Source: Qipengyuania seohaensis
GTDB lineage: Bacteria; Pseudomonadota; Alphaproteobacteria; Sphingomonadales; Sphingomonadaceae
Direction: 5' to 3'
NCBI RefSeq assembly: GCF_002795865.1
Contig: NZ_CP024920.1
Location: forward strand, 2,453,001-2,517,000
Length of the DNA stretch: 64,000 bases
The notes below the pieces were generated by a model. It was not told the origin of the DNA, ran no database searches, and saw nothing but the letters and a program-made list of their open reading frames with translations. The position numbers were made by a program, and so were the translations under genes. This document shows, piece after piece, positions 17,146 through 25,976 of the stretch (position 1 is its first letter; each line of letters opens with the position of its first letter).

Positions 17146-18450
17146 ATGGCCTACCGCAATTTCGACGATGCCCAGCTTTCGCGCCGTTCGCTGCTCAGGG
17201 GCGGGGCGTGGCTGACCGCCGGTGCAGCCATGTCGGGCCTGCCGGGCGGCGGCCTGGCGCTGGCACACAGCAAGTCGGCGGACTGGCCGATGGTCTCCAA
17301 GCTGGTCGACAAGTATGTCTCCGAAGGCAAGGTCGCGAATATGGCGGCCGCGCTGGGCTGGGGTGACCGCGATCCCCTGCTCATCGCCAAGGGCACGCTG
17401 GCGATCGGCGGCGCGACGCCTGCCGGCATGGATAGCCTCTACCGCATATATTCGATGACCAAGCCGGTCACCGGCATGGCGACCATGATGCTCATCGACG
17501 AGGGCAAGCTGGGCCTCGACCAGCCTCTCGCCGAAATCCTGCCCGCATTCTCCAAGATGATGGTGCAGAAGACCTATGACGGTTCGGTCACCGATCTCGT
17601 CCCGGCAGAGCGCCCGATCACGATCCGTCACCTGCTGACGCACACGGCGGGCCTTGGCTATTCGATCATCCAGAAGGGGCCGATCCGCGAACAATATGTG
17701 AAGTACGGCGTGGTGCCCGGCCAGGTGACGCGCCTGCCGATCCCGGGCCTCGGCCGCGAGGAGGCAATCCGCGGCCTCGACAAGTTCGCCAACAATCTTG
17801 CCCAGCTTCCGCTGGTCCTCCAACCGGGCAGCAAGTGGAGCTATTCGGTCAGCCTCGACCTGCTCGGCCGCGTCATCGAAGTCGCGAGCGGCATGAGCTT
17901 CGACGAATATTTGCGCACCCAGATTTTCGAGCCGGCGGGCATGAACAGCACCTTCTTCCGCGTGCCGAAAAGCGAAGTGCCGCGCCTCACCACCAATTAC
18001 GGCATCATGGGCGGCACCCCGCTGCCGCTCGATCCGGCCGGCGCTTCGATCTATCTCGACGATCCGGCATTCCCGTTCGGCGGGGCGGGTCTGGTTTCCA
18101 GCCCGCGCGATTACGACCGCTTCCTCAAGATGCTGCTTGGCTATGGTGAAATCGACGGCAAGCGCGTGATGAGCGAGGCTGCGGTCAAGCTCGGTACTTC
18201 GGACCTGCTGCCGGAAACCGCCGTCACCAAGGGCACCTGGGTCGAAGGACAGGGCTTCGGCGCCGGTGGCCGTGTATCTGACGGTTCGTTCGGCTGGGGC
18301 GGCGCTGCCGGTACGGTCGCTTTCGTCAACTACCCGGCGAAACTGCGGGCCAGCCTCTACACCCAGTACATGCCGTCCGAAGCCTATCCCATCCACGAAG
18401 GCTTCCCCAACGCCGTACAGGCCGACCTTGCAGCCATGATGGGCGCGTAA
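17146..18450 (+). CDS. Tat-exported serine hydrolase (beta-lactamase family)
   Basis: A 434-aa class C beta-lactamase/esterase-fold hydrolase. The N-terminus has a twin-arginine signal (SRRSLLRGG, then a hydrophobic stretch ending LALAHS). Catalytic Ser103 and Lys106 are in YSMTKPVTG; the second motif Tyr lies in KWSYSVSLDLLG and a third motif GWGGAAG occurs near the C-terminus. The family covers esterases, D-aminopeptidases and transesterases; beta-lactam hydrolysis is not implied. It is followed closely by nudC. Confidence 0.88.
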   Translation: MAYRNFDDAQLSRRSLLRGGAWLTAGAAMSGLPGGGLALAHSKSADWPMVSKLVDKYVSEGKVANMAAALGWGDRDPLLIAKGTLAIGGATPAGMDSLYRIYSMTKPVTGMATMMLIDEGKLGLDQPLAEILPAFSKMMVQKTYDGSVTDLVPAERPITIRHLLTHTAGLGYSIIQKGPIREQYVKYGVVPGQVTRLPIPGLGREEAIRGLDKFANNLAQLPLVLQPGSKWSYSVSLDLLGRVIEVASGMSFDEYLRTQIFEPAGMNSTFFRVPKSEVPRLTTNYGIMGGTPLPLDPAGASIYLDDPAFPFGGAGLVSSPRDYDRFLKMLLGYGEIDGKRVMSEAAVKLGTSDLLPETAVTKGTWVEGQGFGAGGRVSDGSFGWGGAAGTVAFVNYPAKLRASLYTQYMPSEAYPIHEGFPNAVQADLAAMMGA

Positions 18451-18455
18451 GCGCC

Positions 18456-19313
18456 GTGCTTTCCTTTACCGGCTCGCGCCTGGATCGCGCCGACCACGTC
18501 CGCGCCGATCCGGAGCGGCTGGCAGGCTACATGAACTGGAAGGCCCGGCTGCTTGCTCTCGATGGTCTGATGCCGTCGATGGACGATGCCGGGCGCCTTT
18601 CGTGGGGCACTCTGGCGGATGCGCCGGAGGACGCGGAACTGGTGTTCCTGGGCCTCGATGAAGGCAAGGCCTGCTTTGCAGCCGTCCCGCCGCGCGGCGA
18701 TGCAAGTCCGCGCATGGCGAACCCGCAGCTCTGGTCGCTAATGGCCAATCTTCAGCCCGACGATCTTGCGCTCTACGGCGGCGCACGCAGCATCGTCGAC
18801 TGGCACGCACGCCACCGGTTCTGCGCCCAGTGCGGCGGCGATACGAAAATCGCCAAGGGCGGTTGGCAGCGTGATTGCACGGCCTGCGGGGCAAGCCACT
18901 TCCCGCGCACGGACCCCGTCACGATCATGCTGGTCGAATATGACGGCAAGCTGATGCTCGGCCGTGGTCTTGGCTGGCCCGAGGGCAGTTTTTCCGCACT
19001 CGCAGGCTTTGTCGAACCCGGTGAAAGCATCGAGGAAGGCGTTGCGCGAGAGGTCTTCGAGGAAAGCGGCGTGCGCGTACGCGACGTGACCTATGTCGCC
19101 AGCCAGCCGTGGCCGTTCCCCAGCCAGCTGATGATCGGCTGCCACAGTCATGCCGATGACGACGCCCTGACCATCGACGAAACCGAGATGGCGGAAATCA
19201 ACTGGTACACGCGCGACGAGGTGAAAGCCTCGCTGGCAGGCGACGGTCCGTTCCGCGCGCCGCCGCCCCATGCCATCGCCCATCACCTCATGCATTGGTG
19301 GATCCACACATGA
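18456..19313 (+). CDS. nudC: NAD(+) diphosphatase (NudC)
   Basis: A 285-aa Nudix hydrolase. It has an N-terminal NudC domain and a zinc ribbon with CAQC at about residue 123 and CTAC 18 residues later. The Nudix box G-FVEPG-E-SIEEGVA-REVFEESGV spans about 184-206, followed by the NAD-specific SQPWPFPSQLM array. It cleaves NAD(H) to NMN(H) and AMP and removes NAD caps from RNA in characterised relatives. The start is GTG 18456, 6 nt after the previous stop. Its stop overlaps the next ATG. Confidence 0.95.
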   Translation: MLSFTGSRLDRADHVRADPERLAGYMNWKARLLALDGLMPSMDDAGRLSWGTLADAPEDAELVFLGLDEGKACFAAVPPRGDASPRMANPQLWSLMANLQPDDLALYGGARSIVDWHARHRFCAQCGGDTKIAKGGWQRDCTACGASHFPRTDPVTIMLVEYDGKLMLGRGLGWPEGSFSALAGFVEPGESIEEGVAREVFEESGVRVRDVTYVASQPWPFPSQLMIGCHSHADDDALTIDETEMAEINWYTRDEVKASLAGDGPFRAPPPHAIAHHLMHWWIHT

Positions 19314-19999
19314 CCCAGCCCCGCAAGATGACGATCGATATCTGGTCCGACGTGATGTGCCCCTGGTGCCTCGTCGGATGGGGGAACCTGTCGCAGGCGC
19401 TCGAGCAGCTGGGAGGCGAGATCGAGGCGGACGTGCGCTGGCACGCTTTCGAACTCAATCCCGACATGCCGGAAGAAGGCGAGGAGCGCACCGCCCATAT
19501 CGCACGCAAATACGGGCGCACGATCGAGCAGTCGAAGGAAGTCCAAGGCCAGATGCGGCAGGCTGCCGATGCGGCTGGCGTATCGCTCGATTACGAAGGG
19601 CCGGACCCTGCGCCCGATGCGATGATGTGGAACACGTTCGAGGCGCACAAGCTGCTGACCTGGACGGGCGAGGAGCACGGCGCGGAAAAGCAGACCGAAC
19701 TCAAGCTCGCCCTGTTCAAGGCGCATTTCAATGCCCGCCAGCGGATCGGCGAGCGCGAAGTGCTGCTGGATGTGGCCGAGAGCGTCGGGCTCGACCGCGA
19801 CGCCGCGTCAGCCGCGCTCGACGACGAGCAGGTCGCCCACAAGACCCGCGCCGAAGAACGCGCCGCATGGGACATGAACATCAGCGGCGTACCCGCGATG
19901 ATCCTGGAGGGCCGGTTCATGGTGCCCGGCGCACAGCCACCGGAGTCTTACGTCAATGCGCTGAGGCGGGTGGCGGAGAAGACGGCAGCGGCTGGGTGA
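19310..19999 (+). CDS. FrnE-like DsbA family oxidoreductase
   Basis: A 229-aa cytoplasmic thioredoxin-fold protein with active site Cys17-Pro-Trp-Cys20 in SDVMCPWCLVG, then the all-helical insert of the FrnE/2-hydroxychromene-2-carboxylate isomerase group and the cis-Pro segment ISGVPAMILEGRFMVPGAQ. No signal peptide is present. The ATG at 19310 overlaps the nudC TGA (ATGA), preferred over an in-frame start at 19295. FrnE homologues act in disulfide handling and stress resistance. Confidence 0.9.
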   Translation: MTQPRKMTIDIWSDVMCPWCLVGWGNLSQALEQLGGEIEADVRWHAFELNPDMPEEGEERTAHIARKYGRTIEQSKEVQGQMRQAADAAGVSLDYEGPDPAPDAMMWNTFEAHKLLTWTGEEHGAEKQTELKLALFKAHFNARQRIGEREVLLDVAESVGLDRDAASAALDDEQVAHKTRAEERAAWDMNISGVPAMILEGRFMVPGAQPPESYVNALRRVAEKTAAAG

Positions 20000-20055
20000 A
20001 GCCAACTCGTATTCCGGTCCAATTTCCCTTCTGAGTGGCGGGTTTTCCAGGCGCG

Positions 20056-20084
20056 GTAAGGTTTATATCAGTGATTTACCTTAC
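20056..20084. other. Inverted repeat upstream of exported protein gene
   Basis: GTAAGGT (20056-20062) and ACCTTAC (20078-20084) are perfect 7-bp arms with a 15-nt AT-rich spacer, 39 nt before the GTG start of the next gene. This could be an operator or leader hairpin; the T-run expected of a terminator is absent. Confidence 0.35.
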
Positions 20085-20122
20085 TCCTGGACTTGGAAGC
20101 TAAAGTAACTTGGGAGTGTTTA

Positions 20123-20776
20123 GTGCAGCTTGCGGGATTACATCGAGCGATGCTGAATGTGAGTATCGCCCTGTTTGCGGTGGGTCCTGCCATGGCGAAC
20201 GATAGGCCTGGAGGAGCAGAGATTGCGACTGCTGAGGGCGTGCAGTCCATGATGGACGCGCTTTTCCCACCTATCGACGAAGCGGAATTCCGCAGTCGCG
20301 AAGAGCGAGAACGTATTCGTGGCGCTCTAGCCACTATGATTTCGAATGGGATGGTGATCGATTTTAATGCACGGGTTCGCGATTGCGATGAACAGGCGCT
20401 TTTCACCTGTCGCATTGCTTATTCCGATGATCCGAAGCAACAAGCAATGGTAGAACGGTATGCGGTCAATTTCATGGAGAAATTGGGTCTCGCGGGATCG
20501 GAATTCGGTAATCTTCCTCTCCCGCAGGATGCTCGCAAAAAGGAAGGTGTCGATCATTGGATCAACTGGTCCCAATGCTACCAGCCTTCGAGCTTTCCGG
20601 AAAACGCAATCTCATGCGAGAAAGCGTATCACCCTTTGTCAAAGCCCTCGGCCGGCGTGAAAGCTGTTTTTGAGACGCGAGACGGCGCAGTCATTGCCGT
20701 TCACTTCTACATTAGCGATCCCCGCACGATTGGATACATACGCGCTGAAAGGCGCAGACTGGCAAGCTCTCGATAG
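20123..20776 (+). CDS. Exported hypothetical protein
   Basis: A 217-aa protein of unknown function. From the GTG at 20123 it has a short signal-like stretch (MLNVSIALFAVGPAMA) then a hydrophilic mature part. Paired cysteines (RDCDEQALFTC and QCYQPSS...SCEKAYH) suggest disulfides and periplasmic location. GGGAG lies 8 nt before the GTG; the frame extends to a TTG at 20093 without a better site. The DNA is visibly AT-richer than the flanking housekeeping genes. No domain recognised. Confidence 0.6.
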   Translation: MQLAGLHRAMLNVSIALFAVGPAMANDRPGGAEIATAEGVQSMMDALFPPIDEAEFRSREERERIRGALATMISNGMVIDFNARVRDCDEQALFTCRIAYSDDPKQQAMVERYAVNFMEKLGLAGSEFGNLPLPQDARKKEGVDHWINWSQCYQPSSFPENAISCEKAYHPLSKPSAGVKAVFETRDGAVIAVHFYISDPRTIGYIRAERRRLASSR

Positions 20777-20859
20777 AATCTCGATCGTTTTTACTAATCG
20801 CGAGACAGGTTCCGCTTCCTCGTAAGCGCAATAATCCAGGCCAATAGCGAGATAGAAGA

Positions 20860-20889
20860 ACGCCCCACCGGTAAGAACCGGCGGGGCGT
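20860..20889 (-). terminator. Hairpin terminator of the 81-aa gene
   Basis: ACGCCCCACCGG (20860-20871) pairs with CCGGCGGGGCGT (20878-20889), with one A/C mismatch and a 6-nt loop. On the minus strand it is followed by TTCTATCT. It lies 27 nt beyond the stop of the 81-aa gene. Confidence 0.6.
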
Positions 20890-20916
20890 CTCTCGCTGTA
20901 AGCTGTGTAGCCAGCT

Positions 20917-21162
20917 TTAGCTGGAACGGCTGTCCTGCATGGCCTGAAGGGTCTTCTCACCCTTCTGTGCGTCCTGTGCCGGGTTGTCCGAGCCGACTTC
21001 CGGCTCGCGATTGTCGGGGTCGAAGGCGCGGTTCAGTTCGCCGCGTGTGCCGACCTGGCGGTTTACTTCGCCGCCGGAACGGCTCTGCTGCGACGGGGTG
21101 TCGTACTTAGTAATCTCGTCGATCAGGTCGTTGTCGGGGTGCATGGATTGGCGTTCGGGCAT
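20917..21162 (-). CDS. Small hydrophilic protein of unknown function
   Basis: An 81-aa highly polar protein rich in Gln, Ser, Asp, Asn and Arg with no hydrophobic segment, probably disordered (DNDLIDEITKYDTPSQQS near the start). The ATG at 21162 has AAAGGAGA at good spacing; an in-frame start at 21183 would overlap this site. It is monocistronic, ending at a hairpin. Such small polar proteins in sphingomonads are often stress-induced, but nothing here shows that. Confidence 0.7.
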   Translation of the reverse strand: MPERQSMHPDNDLIDEITKYDTPSQQSRSGGEVNRQVGTRGELNRAFDPDNREPEVGSDNPAQDAQKGEKTLQAMQDSRSS

Positions 21163-21274
21163 ATGAAAGTCTCCTTTGCCCAACCAACGGGTAAGCCCTT
21201 GGCAATGTTCCGCATTTCACCGCAAAGAGCGCTCGCTTTCCCGAGGGCGCGAGCAGGCAGAAGCAATAGGCAAA

Positions 21275-21311
21275 GAAAGAGGCGCCGCCCGCGTGGGGTG
21301 GCGCCTCTTTC
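21275..21311 (-). terminator. Terminator downstream of entericidin gene
   Basis: GAAAGAGGCGCC (21275-21286) and GGCGCCTCTTTC (21300-21311) are perfect 12-bp arms with a 13-nt loop. On the minus strand the stem runs into TCTTTCTTTG. It can work in both directions; the nearest gene is the entericidin-like gene ending at 21336. Confidence 0.75.
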
Positions 21312-21335
21312 GTAAGCCGATCGGCTTGGTGCGGC

Positions 21336-21470
21336 TTAGCAGTTGCCTTCTACGCCGTCGGCACAGTCGGTTGCGGATTCGACATCTTCGCCGATGCCGT
21401 CGATCGTGTTGCAGGCCGAAAGCAGGATGGCCGAGCTGCCGAATGCGAGCATTGTCAGGAACTTCTTCAT
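21336..21470 (-). CDS. Entericidin-like small lipoprotein
   Basis: A 44-aa lipoprotein. MKKFLTMLAFGSSAILLSAC is a classic type II signal with lipobox LSAC, and the mature peptide begins CNTIDGIGEDVES, the core signature of entericidin EcnA/EcnB proteins. Two more Cys residues occur at the end. The frame continues upstream to 21563, but only this start gives the lipoprotein signal, with GGAGAG ahead of it. A 10-bp palindrome GTGACGTCAC (21521-21530) lies 51 nt upstream of the ATG. Entericidins are linked to stress-induced lysis; the role here is unproven. Confidence 0.85.
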   Translation of the reverse strand: MKKFLTMLAFGSSAILLSACNTIDGIGEDVESATDCADGVEGNC

Positions 21471-21589
21471 AGTCACTCTCCGATAGCGCAGACCGACGGC
21501 GCGCCATGTTTTATCAGTCGGTGACGTCACAACGGCGCGGAACGCAGCCGGTTCCGGCGACACCCAGCGTAAGTGATTGTGATACCGGG

Positions 21590-21979
21590 CTAGATCAGCC
21601 CCAGGCGCTCCAGCTTTCCGGCGAGCTTGCCGGGCAGGGCATCGCCGATGTCCTCGCCGTCTTCCAGATCGCGCGGCGGATCGCCCTTGAGATAGCGCCA
21701 GCCCTGGTGGGCGCGCTTGGGGCGAGGCATGACGCGCACCAGTTCGGGCTTCAGGTCGATGGACCAGCGCCCGTCCTTCGTCTCGCTGAAGCCGAGGATT
21801 TCGCTGCGCGCCACAATGCTATGCTGGTGGATCCAGTAGAGCGAGCCCCCGATGCACTGTTCCCACTTGGTCGGGCGATAACGGGTGGTCAGGTTCGGAC
21901 TGCGCCGCTGCGCATACCAGCTTTCGATATCGCCATAGCTTTGCGCACCGAAAGCGATCTTGGTCAGGTTTAGCGGCAT
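21590..21979 (-). CDS. DUF1489 family protein
   Basis: A 129-aa protein matching the alphaproteobacterial DUF1489 pattern: an N-terminal LNLTKIAFG strand, SPNLTTRYRPTKWEQ, then GGSLYWIHQHSIVARSEILGF and the C-terminal HQGWRYLKGDPPRDL. No catalytic residues are assignable. The gene stands alone on the minus strand. The 198-bp gap to mgtE (21980-22177) contains no convincing gene. Confidence 0.85.
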   Translation of the reverse strand: MPLNLTKIAFGAQSYGDIESWYAQRRSPNLTTRYRPTKWEQCIGGSLYWIHQHSIVARSEILGFSETKDGRWSIDLKPELVRVMPRPKRAHQGWRYLKGDPPRDLEDGEDIGDALPGKLAGKLERLGLI

Positions 21980-22177
21980 GGGACCGATGTAGTTTGCATG
22001 GGCCGATCCGCAATGCCGGGAACGGGCTTTCCTACAATGGCGCGGCTGGGGCAGGCATGCGTCATGGACGAAGACTCTCGCCGCCCATCAACGCAATTGC
22101 GCCGTTTCGGGGGTGTTTTGCAGGCCGAGGATTTTTTCTCCCAGGACCGTGTTCCACCCGTTCCACTCTGTAGGAGA

Positions 22178-23638
22178 TCAGACGACCTGCAATGCCACGG
22201 CAAGGCCGAGGAAAGCGAAGAAACCCATCGAATCCGTAATCATGGTCACGAATACGCTGGATGCCACTGCAGGGTCCTGGTCCAGGCGGTCGAAAGCGAC
22301 GGGGACCAGGACGCCTGCAAGCCCGGCTGTCACCACGTTGATGACCATGGCCAACGCAATCACCGCACCCAGCAGCGGGGTGAAGATGACCGCCGTCGCC
22401 GCTCCGATCAGCACGGCAATGGTCACACCGTTGAGCAGCGCGACGCGCAATTCGCGTGTCAGGATGCGCCGGGTGTTGCTGCGCGTCAGCTGGTTCATGG
22501 CGATGGCGCGAACGGTCACGGCCATGGTCTGCGTACCGGCATTGCCGCCGATACTGGCGACGATCGGCATGAGCACGGCAAGGGCGACCAGCTTCTCGAT
22601 AGCGGCGCCGAATGCGGCGATGATGAGCGATGCGATGAGCGCGGTGCCGAGGTTGGCGACCAGCCAACGTACGCGGCTGGAGTATGCCTCCCGTATCGGC
22701 TCGTTGATGTCGCCTTCACCTGCACCGGACATGAGCAGGGCGTCCTCGCCCGCTTCTTCCGCGATGATGTGGACGATGTCGTCGACCGTCATCTGGCCCA
22801 CCAGGCGCCCGTCCTCGTCCACCACGGCGGCGGAGATGAGGCCGTACTTCTGGAACATCAGCGCGACCTCTTCCTGGTCGAGCATGGCGGGGATCAGCGT
22901 CTGGTCGCGCTTCATCACATCGCCCAGCGCGATGTTGCGCGGCGTGCGCAGGATCCACGAGAGGTTGCAGGTGCCGACGGGGTGGTGGCGCTGGTCGACC
23001 ACGAAGACCTCGAAGAAGTCCTCCGGCAATTCGCGTCCCTCACGCAGGAAGTCGATCAGGTCGCCGACCTTGATGTGCTCCGGCACCGCGACGAAATCGC
23101 GGTTCATCAGGCGGCCGGCGGTCTCTTCCGGATAGGAGAGGGCCGACTGGATGGCCAACCGGTCTTCCGGTTCCAGTTCGGCCAGGATGGCGCGCTGGTC
23201 GTCCTCGTCCAGATCCTCGATCAGCTGGACGGCATCGTCGGTATCGAGCTGTTCCGCGATCTGCGCCACCGCATCGGCAGGAAGCGCTTCCATCATCTCT
23301 TCGCGAACGTAGTCGTTGAGTTCGGCAACGACTTCGCTGGTCATCAGGTCGGTGATGGCCGCGGCGAGCTGGTGACGCTCGTCACGGTCGAACAGTTCGA
23401 GAAGGTCGGCGACGTCGGCGGGGTGGAGCGGTTCGACAAGGTCGTAGACCGCACCGGTCTCGCCCGCTTCCAGTGCATCTTCGACGGATCGGACGAATTC
23501 GCGCTTGAGCGTGTTCTCCTCGTCCATGCGCTCGTCGTCGATGCGGTCGTCCGGACGCGCGCCTTCGTCCTGCTCCTCGCCGGCCAGGATCACGTCGTCA
23601 TCGTCAAGGGGGCGCTCGTGCTCCGCCATGGGGCGCAA
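22178..23638 (-). CDS. mgtE: Magnesium transporter MgtE
   Basis: A 486-aa divalent-cation channel. Order of domains: an acidic N-terminal extension, the MgtE N superhelical domain (about 50-160), two CBS domains (about 165-290) that sense cytosolic Mg, the plug helix, and five membrane helices from about 320 with the pore region SIGGNAGTQTMAV and the final GFFAFLGLA. It conducts Mg2+ when intracellular Mg is low. No M-box-type leader was recognised in the 94-bp gap upstream, which is shared with the divergent cyclophilin gene. Confidence 0.95.
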   Translation of the reverse strand: MRPMAEHERPLDDDDVILAGEEQDEGARPDDRIDDERMDEENTLKREFVRSVEDALEAGETGAVYDLVEPLHPADVADLLELFDRDERHQLAAAITDLMTSEVVAELNDYVREEMMEALPADAVAQIAEQLDTDDAVQLIEDLDEDDQRAILAELEPEDRLAIQSALSYPEETAGRLMNRDFVAVPEHIKVGDLIDFLREGRELPEDFFEVFVVDQRHHPVGTCNLSWILRTPRNIALGDVMKRDQTLIPAMLDQEEVALMFQKYGLISAAVVDEDGRLVGQMTVDDIVHIIAEEAGEDALLMSGAGEGDINEPIREAYSSRVRWLVANLGTALIASLIIAAFGAAIEKLVALAVLMPIVASIGGNAGTQTMAVTVRAIAMNQLTRSNTRRILTRELRVALLNGVTIAVLIGAATAVIFTPLLGAVIALAMVINVVTAGLAGVLVPVAFDRLDQDPAVASSVFVTMITDSMGFFAFLGLAVALQVV

Positions 23639-23732
23639 CCTCTAGGCAGTGGGCCTCATAAAGCAAGCAGAGGGTGACATGAGGCTGTGAACGCCTATGT
23701 AGGCGCCAACCGAATTACAGGAGACAATACCA

Positions 23733-24194
23733 ATGGCCGACAAGCTGACCTTCACCCTCGACACCGGCGACGGCGACAACAAGGACGTCGTCATCAAGCT
23801 GCGCCCCGATCTCGCACCCGGACACGTAGAGCGTATCACGACGCTGGCAGGCGAAGGCTTTTACGACGGCGTGGTGTTCCACCGCGTGATCCCGGGCTTC
23901 ATGGCGCAGGGCGGCGATCCGACCGGCACCGGCATGGGCGGCAGCGACAAGCCCGACCTCAAGGCCGAATTCAACAGCGAACCGCACACCCGCGGCACCT
24001 GCTCGATGGCCCGCACCCAGGTGCCCGACAGCGCCAACAGCCAGTTCTTCATCTGCTTCGACGACGCCGAATTCCTCGACGGCCAGTACACCGTCTGGGG
24101 CCAGGTCGAGAGCGGTATGGAACACATCGACGCCCTGCCCAAGGGCGAGCCGCCGGCAAACCCGGGCAAGATCGTGAAGGCTACTGTTGGGTGA
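23733..24194 (+). CDS. Peptidyl-prolyl cis-trans isomerase (cyclophilin type)
   Basis: A 153-aa cytoplasmic cyclophilin without signal peptide. Catalytic-site motifs are FHRVIPGFMAQGGDPTGTG (around residues 50-68) with the essential Arg, and NSQFFICF with the conserved Phe. It isomerises prolyl bonds in protein folding. CAGGAGACA precedes the ATG. The stop overlaps the GTG of the next small membrane-protein gene (GTGA at 24191-24194). A palindrome CGCCTATGTAGGCG (23692-23705) lies 28 nt before the start. Confidence 0.95.
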   Translation: MADKLTFTLDTGDGDNKDVVIKLRPDLAPGHVERITTLAGEGFYDGVVFHRVIPGFMAQGGDPTGTGMGGSDKPDLKAEFNSEPHTRGTCSMARTQVPDSANSQFFICFDDAEFLDGQYTVWGQVESGMEHIDALPKGEPPANPGKIVKATVG

Positions 24195-24535
24195 ACGAAA
24201 CAGATCCACTCAATGAGAAAGGCGTCGCCTTCGAGGCTTGGAAAGAGATCGCAGCCGCTGTCGCTATCATTGGCGGGATTTTTTGGCTATTCTTCTTCGC
24301 TCCTGACAATTTCAACGGGCTTCGATGGATTGTCGCAATTCCGTTCACCTTCGGCGCTGGTATCATTGCGTATTCGGTCTTGAACGAAAAATTTGGCCTG
24401 AACGTTCTCGCGGTTGTCGGTGGCGTAGTTGCATTCTGCTTCGCAACTTTAGGACTTGCTGCTTTGCTTGGACCAGACGGCGCTCCAAGCGGTGGCGGCG
24501 GAGAATGTGTGGGGCCACCCACGGAAATTTGTTGA
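24191..24535 (+). CDS. Small membrane protein coupled to cyclophilin
   Basis: A 114-aa protein starting at GTG 24191, which overlaps the cyclophilin stop. Three hydrophobic segments: [36 protein letters not shown] and [22 protein letters not shown]; the tail is Gly-rich ([14 protein letters not shown]) with two Cys. No family recognised. The DNA is AT-richer than the cyclophilin and miaB on either side, suggesting a recently inserted or fast-evolving gene. It ends 7 nt before the miaB start. Confidence 0.7.
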   Translation: MNETDPLNEKGVAFEAWKEIAAAVAIIGGIFWLFFFAPDNFNGLRWIVAIPFTFGAGIIAYSVLNEKFGLNVLAVVGGVVAFCFATLGLAALLGPDGAPSGGGGECVGPPTEIC

Positions 24536-24542
24536 AATTCCT

Positions 24543-25883
24543 ATGAAATCAACCACCCCCAAGACCTACAGGGTCAAGAGCTTCGGCTGCCAGATGAACG
24601 TCTACGACGGCGAGCGCATGGCCGAAATGCTGGGTGAGCAGGGTATCGTGCCCGCGCCCGAGGGCGAGGAGGCAGACCTCGTCGTGCTCAACACCTGCCA
24701 CATTCGCGAGAAGGCGGCGGAGAAGGTCTATTCGGACATCGGTCGCCTGACCAAGGCGGGGCGCGAGGCGGGCAAGGAGCCGCTGATCGCCGTCGCGGGC
24801 TGTGTCGCGCAGGCCGAGGGCGAGGAGATCATGAAGCGCTCTCCGGCGGTCAGCATGGTCGTCGGCCCGCAGGCCTATCACCGCCTGCCGGAGATGCTGG
24901 ACAAGGCAGTGAAGGGCGAGCGCGCGACCGACACCGACATGCCGGCCATCGCCAAGTTTGCCGCACTGCCCGAACGCCGCCGCACCAATCCGGCGAGCTT
25001 CCTCACCGTGCAGGAGGGCTGCGACAAATTCTGTACCTATTGCGTGGTGCCCTATACCCGCGGCGCGGAAATCAGCCGTCCTTACAGTGACCTGGTGATC
25101 GAAGCGAAGAAGCTGGTCGACGCTGGCGCGAAGGAGATTACGCTGCTTGGCCAGAATGTCTCGGCTTGGGGCGGCGAGGACGAGAAGGGCCACCAGGTCG
25201 GCCTCGCAGGCCTGATCCGCGACCTTGCCAACGTCGATGGCCTCTCGCGCATCCGTTACACCACCAGCCATCCGGCCGACATGGACGACGACCTGATCGC
25301 CGCGCATGGCGAGATCGACAAGCTGATGCCCTTCCTCCACCTGCCGGTGCAGGCGGGCAGCGACCGGGTCCTGAAGGCGATGAACCGCAGCCACACGGCG
25401 GAAAGCTACCTCAAGCTGCTGGACCGTTTCCGTGCTGCGCGGCCCGACCTCGCATTGTCGGGCGACTTCATCGTCGGCTTCCCGGGCGAGACCGATGCCG
25501 AATTCGAGGAAACCCTCGCGCTGGTGGACGAGGTCAAATACGCGCAGGCCTTCAGCTTCAAGTACAGCCCGCGTCCCGGTACGCCTGCTGCGACGATGGA
25601 CGGGCAGGTCGCGAAAGAGGTCATGGACGAACGTCTCCAGCGCCTCCAGGCCGCGCTCAATCGTGACCAGATGGCCTTCAACGAAGCGAGCGTTGGCAAG
25701 ACGTGCGAAGTCCTCGTCGAACGCAAGGGCAAGCATGAGGGCCAATGGCTTGGCAAGTCACCTTGGCTGCAAAGCGTCTGGTTCGCAGGCGACGCGCAAA
25801 TCGGCGATCTCGTTCAGGCCGAACTGGTCGAGGCGGGGCCGAACTCGATCGCCGGAAAGCTGCGGGAAACCGTCTCCGCTTGA
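24543..25883 (+). CDS. miaB: tRNA-2-methylthio-N6-dimethylallyladenosine synthase
   Basis: A 446-aa radical-SAM methylthiotransferase acting on A37 of tRNAs. The UPF0004 domain carries Cys16 (FGCQMN), Cys52 (NTCHIRE) and Cys near 86 (AGCVAQ); the radical-SAM CxxxCxxC is at Cys160, 164 and 167 in CDKFCTYC; the C-terminal TRAM domain ends the protein. The frame extends back to 24456, but the ATG at 24543 (MKSTTPKTY) is the family-like start. First of the miaB-phoH-ybeY-corC series. Confidence 0.96.
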   Translation: MKSTTPKTYRVKSFGCQMNVYDGERMAEMLGEQGIVPAPEGEEADLVVLNTCHIREKAAEKVYSDIGRLTKAGREAGKEPLIAVAGCVAQAEGEEIMKRSPAVSMVVGPQAYHRLPEMLDKAVKGERATDTDMPAIAKFAALPERRRTNPASFLTVQEGCDKFCTYCVVPYTRGAEISRPYSDLVIEAKKLVDAGAKEITLLGQNVSAWGGEDEKGHQVGLAGLIRDLANVDGLSRIRYTTSHPADMDDDLIAAHGEIDKLMPFLHLPVQAGSDRVLKAMNRSHTAESYLKLLDRFRAARPDLALSGDFIVGFPGETDAEFEETLALVDEVKYAQAFSFKYSPRPGTPAATMDGQVAKEVMDERLQRLQAALNRDQMAFNEASVGKTCEVLVERKGKHEGQWLGKSPWLQSVWFAGDAQIGDLVQAELVEAGPNSIAGKLRETVSA

Positions 25884-25976
25884 TGACATCCGCGTGACTT
25901 TCCACCGGATCGTCGCGCCATGACTTGCGCAAGTCCGGACAGGGCCTAGATTCCGACTCGGAAACGAAAGGAGCGC

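Noticed and set aside
21998..23677. 559-aa plus-strand ORF antisense to mgtE
   Set aside because: The sense strand is a clear MgtE with all domains; the antisense product is His/Asp/Arg-biased shadow.
23692..23705. CGCCTATGTAGGCG palindrome between mgtE and cyclophilin as operator
   Set aside because: Six-bp GC-rich arms are common at this base composition; recorded only in the cyclophilin entry.
23639..23732. Mg-sensing riboswitch ahead of mgtE
   Set aside because: The 94-bp divergent gap is too short for an M-box and no matching stems were seen.
24549..25745. 398-aa minus-strand ORF antisense to miaB
   Set aside because: miaB has all cysteine motifs on the plus strand; this is the complementary frame.
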